A stretch of 64,000 bases of DNA, taken from positions 51,330-115,329 of the forward strand of contig CAJXKK010000006.1 in NCBI GenBank assembly GCA_913055615.1. The letters run 5' to 3'. Shown piece by piece: positions 61,539 to 64,000 of this stretch (positions are counted from its first letter, which is position 1; each line of letters opens with the position of its first letter). This stretch comes from an uncultured Ectothiorhodospiraceae bacterium. Its GTDB lineage: Bacteria > Pseudomonadota > Gammaproteobacteria > XJ16 > Halofilaceae. Both the position numbers and the translations under genes were made by a program. The notes beneath the pieces were generated by a model. The model was not told the DNA's origin. It searched no databases and was given only the letters and a program-made list of their open reading frames with translations.

Positions 61539-61994
61539 ATGCAGTTGTGGGTGGATGCCGATGCCTGTCCGGTCGCGGTGCGTGAAATCCTCTTCCGTGC
61601 GGCCGAGCGCCGGGAGATCACGCTCACGCTGGTGGCGAATCAACCCATTCGCACGCCGGCCTCGCGTTTCATCCACTCGGTGCAGGTCGCGAGCGGGTTC
61701 GACGTCGCGGATAACGAGATCGTGCGCCGCTGCGCTCCCGGCGATCTCGTGATCACGAGCGATATCCCGCTGGCCGCGGAGGTCCTGGACAAGGGCGCCC
61801 ATGCCCTCAACCCGCGCGGCGAACGCTACTCGCCCGAGACGATCCGCGATCGGCTCAACATGCGCGATTTCATGGAAACCCTGCGCGCCAGCGGGGTCCA
61901 GACGGGCGGTCCGCCGGCGATGAGCAGGGGCGATCGGCAGGCGTTCGCCAATAGTCTCGACCGGTTTCTGACACAGCATACGCGTCGCGGCTGA
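61539..61994 (+). CDS. YaiI/YqxD family (DUF188) PIN-like protein
   Basis: 151 residues, the usual length. [20 protein letters not shown] (residues 4-23), [16 protein letters not shown] [32 protein letters not shown] and [11 protein letters not shown]. The two N-terminal aspartates and later D form a PIN-like metal site, and a nuclease role is thought likely. Single gene, ATG 61539 with GGAGCGAAAG before it. Confidence 0.9.
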   Translation: MQLWVDADACPVAVREILFRAAERREITLTLVANQPIRTPASRFIHSVQVASGFDVADNEIVRRCAPGDLVITSDIPLAAEVLDKGAHALNPRGERYSPETIRDRLNMRDFMETLRASGVQTGGPPAMSRGDRQAFANSLDRFLTQHTRRG

Positions 61995-62016
61995 GCGCGC
62001 GGTTCCCTCCGCGCGC
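61995..62016 (+). terminator. hairpin after the YaiI-family gene
   Basis: GCGCGCGG (61995-62002) pairs with CCGCGCGC (62009-62016) over TTCCCT and overlaps the TGA region. No U-tract follows, so termination would be weak. Confidence 0.4.
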
Positions 62017-62120
62017 GGACCGCTCCTACACCCTCCGGTACCGCCCAGACGTCTTATCCATTTTCCCGATGTGCCGTGTCGCCGACGGTGCAAGCCGGAT
62101 CGCGCGAACCCGCTCCAATT

Positions 62121-62139
62121 GATATTGATTCTCATTCGT
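62121..62139 (+). promoter_or_regulatory. Fur-box-like site upstream of the TonB receptor
   Basis: GATATTGATTCTCATTCGT matches the 19-bp Fur consensus GATAATGATAATCATTATC at 13 positions, about 87 bp before the ATG at 62226. It fits iron-starvation induction of a siderophore or ferric citrate receptor. Confidence 0.65.
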
Positions 62140-62225
62140 GGTCTGCGTAGACTCGCAAACGCGAATAATTCGCAACACCAATACCTGATTGTTGTCCAAC
62201 AACATCCCTCAAGGGAGACCAACAA

Positions 62226-64000
62226 ATGCATAAGCGTTCGCTTATCCCGCTCGCGGTCGCGGGCTGCCTGGCGCCGACGTTCGCATCCGCCGAGGACGCC
62301 GCTGCGCTCGAACCCCTCAGTATCATCGGTGACTCGGAAGACGCCCGGCAGCTCCCGGGCTCCGGTGATGTTGTCGAGAGCAAGCAGCTCGACACGGAAG
62401 GTACCACCGACATCCATCAGGCACTGAAGACCGTGCCCGGCGTTTACGTCCGCGAGGAAGACGGTGAGGGCCTGCGCCCCAATATCGGCATCCGGGCCGC
62501 TACGGCGGGACGCAGCAGCAAGGTGACGCTGATGGAAGACGGCGTCCTGATGGCGCCGGCGCCGTATTCGAATCCGGCGGCCTACTACTTCCCGACGACG
62601 CTGAGGATGTCGTCGATCGAGGTATTGAAGGGCGCCCCGCTGCTCCGCCACGGACCTCAGACTACCGGCGGCGTGGTCAACCTCCAGTCCACCCCGATCC
62701 CCACGGAGAAGAAGACGTACACGGAATTCGTCACCGACGAGCGGGGTTCCACCGACCTGCACGCCTGGCACGGCGATTCGACGGGTAACTGGAGCTGGCT
62801 GGTCGAGACGGCTCAGCGCGATGGCGCCGGCTTCAAGGACATCGATCGCAGCAACCGTGACGCCGGTTTCGAGATCGAGGACTACGTGGGCAAGGTCCGC
62901 TGGCAGGGAGACCGCCAGAGCGTCCGAGTGAAGATGCAGTACTCGGAGGAGACCTCCAACGCGAGTTACCTCGGGTTGACCGATGATGATTTCGACAGCG
63001 ACCCGAATCGCCGTTACGGCCTGTCCAGTATCGACCAGATGGACAACAAGCACTGGGGCATCGATCTGACGCACGTATTCGAATGGACGGATGCGGTGCA
63101 GACGACCACCAAGCTCTACCACAACGATTTCGAGCGTAACTGGTTCAAGCTCGATGGCGGTGGCGAGTTTGTCGACGCGGCCAATAACGGCGACGCCAAC
63201 GCCCAGGGCATCCTCGACGGCACGGTCGACGAGACCGGGCTCGAGTACAAGAACAACAACCGGGCCTATGAATCCGAGGGTGTCGAGGTCAATTTCGATA
63301 TCGATCTCGGCGATCATCAGTTGCAGACCGGTTTCCGCTATCACGAGGACGAAATGGATCGGTTCCAGCCGGTCGACGTCTACGACCAGGTCAATGGCTC
63401 ACTCGTGTTCCAGTCGACGAATGCGCCAACCGGCAGCAACAACCGATTCGAGACGGCGGAGGCCCGCAGTCTTTGGCTGATCGACAGTTGGCAGGCGAGC
63501 GCTGACCTGAACGTCAACCTCGCCCTGCGTCACGAGGACGTCGAGACCAGCCGGGTGCAGTACGCGGACGCCTCCCGCAGCACCGTCGGCGGCAAGCGCT
63601 CGAACGACTCGGATGAGTGGCTGCCCGGTGCGTCCTTTACCTATGACATCTCCAACCGGTGGCAGGTGCTGGGCGGCGTGCATCGTGGTTTCGCACCGCT
63701 GGGCGGCGGCGCGACGAAGAACCAGGAGCCGGAGACCAGCGACAACTGGGAATTCGGCGGGCGCTATTACGGGCGAGGGAACCTGTTCGTCGAGGCGATC
63801 GGCTTCTACAGCGACTTCTCCGACAAGACCGAGAACTGCTCGGTCGGCTCGCCTTGCAGCAACGGTGCGACCTCAGGCACCTTCAAAACCGGTGAGGCCG
63901 AAGTCCAGGGCCTGGAGTTCCAACTGGGCACGAGCTTCGCACAGGGTGATTTCGAAATCCCGGTCAATGCGACCTATACGTACACGGAAGGCGAGATCAG
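62226..64000 (+). CDS. TonB-dependent outer membrane receptor, FecA-like (3' end outside window)
   Basis: 591 residues seen; the gene continues beyond 64000. Signal peptide (LIPLAVAGCLAPTFASAE), then a plug domain that starts without the STN signalling domain: HQALKTVPGVYVREEDGEG, LRPNIGIRAATAGRSSKVTL, MEDGVLMAPAPYSNPAAYYF, IEVLKGAPLLRHGPQTTGG. These are close to FecA (ferric dicitrate) and other siderophore receptors. Barrel strands follow. The lack of an N-terminal STN extension means it cannot signal to a FecR/FecI pair; control is likely by Fur. ATG 62226 follows AAGGGAGACCAACAA. Confidence 0.9.
   Translation, partial: MHKRSLIPLAVAGCLAPTFASAEDAAALEPLSIIGDSEDARQLPGSGDVVESKQLDTEGTTDIHQALKTVPGVYVREEDGEGLRPNIGIRAATAGRSSKVTLMEDGVLMAPAPYSNPAAYYFPTTLRMSSIEVLKGAPLLRHGPQTTGGVVNLQSTPIPTEKKTYTEFVTDERGSTDLHAWHGDSTGNWSWLVETAQRDGAGFKDIDRSNRDAGFEIEDYVGKVRWQGDRQSVRVKMQYSEETSNASYLGLTDDDFDSDPNRRYGLSSIDQMDNKHWGIDLTHVFEWTDAVQTTTKLYHNDFERNWFKLDGGGEFVDAANNGDANAQGILDGTVDETGLEYKNNNRAYESEGVEVNFDIDLGDHQLQTGFRYHEDEMDRFQPVDVYDQVNGSLVFQSTNAPTGSNNRFETAEARSLWLIDSWQASADLNVNLALRHEDVETSRVQYADASRSTVGGKRSNDSDEWLPGASFTYDISNRWQVLGGVHRGFAPLGGGATKNQEPETSDNWEFGGRYYGRGNLFVEAIGFYSDFSDKTENCSVGSPCSNGATSGTFKTGEAEVQGLEFQLGTSFAQGDFEIPVNATYTYTEGEI

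Noticed and set aside
1..64000. tRNA, rRNA or CRISPR array
   Set aside because: No cloverleaf with CCA-end pattern, no rRNA sequence and no regular spaced direct repeats were seen by eye; a covariance search was not possible.

Overview
The window is GC-rich chromosomal DNA with codons ending mostly in G or C. Gene content points to an aerobic, probably halophilic or marine gammaproteobacterium: malate synthase G, glcDEF, lutABC, a fused TRAP transporter, NhaC-type and KefB-type ion antiporters, an arginine deiminase operon and many LysR regulators. No rRNA, tRNA or CRISPR array was seen, so the family-level placement (Ectothiorhodospiraceae or Halomonadaceae-like) is inference.

Layout. 0-8.5 kb: remnant of an amino-acid ABC permease, a serine hydrolase, a hemerythrin protein, lrgAB-like genes, ilvE, a LysR/azoR divergent pair, a class V aminotransferase and a broken 2-hydroxyacid dehydrogenase. 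8.6-12.3 kb: a small basic protein, a LysR regulator, and a coupled pair of an MDR oxidoreductase and a proline racemase-like protein lacking both catalytic cysteines. 12.4-24.5 kb: DJ-1/PfpI and MOSC proteins, glcB, two EamA transporters, a LysR regulator, argE, an AEC carrier, azlCD and a haloalkane dehalogenase-like hydrolase. 24.5-25.25 kb: a gene-free block of nested inverted repeats.

25.3-36.3 kb is a 2-hydroxyacid island. dctP, fused dctQM and glcDEF run leftward, and lutABC runs rightward from the shared intergenic region, so uptake of a small hydroxyacid (lactate or glycolate) is next to its oxidation. Malate synthase G at 14.7 kb completes glyoxylate assimilation. 36.3-38 kb is a decay zone with gene fragments.

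38-49.6 kb: an MFS transporter, a KefB-type antiporter, two universal stress proteins, a secondary alcohol dehydrogenase, and an operon of an NhaC-like carrier followed by arcA, arcB and arcC. A perfect FNR/ANR box stands upstream, so anaerobic induction of arginine fermentation is likely. 49.7-54 kb: a four-gene leftward catabolic operon (Asp/Glu racemase-like, M24, M20, diaminopropionate ammonia-lyase-like) resembling hydroxyectoine or diaminoacid breakdown. It is the best candidate for unusual biochemistry here. A MITE-like element follows.

54.2-64 kb: an SH3 membrane protein, tpm, a Ser/Thr kinase with a C-terminal HAMP domain, a LysM/TPR lipoprotein, an adenylate cyclase-FHA fusion, a run of small genes (DUF4177, yidD, TM2, DUF302, YaiI), and a Fur-boxed FecA-like TonB receptor cut by the window end.
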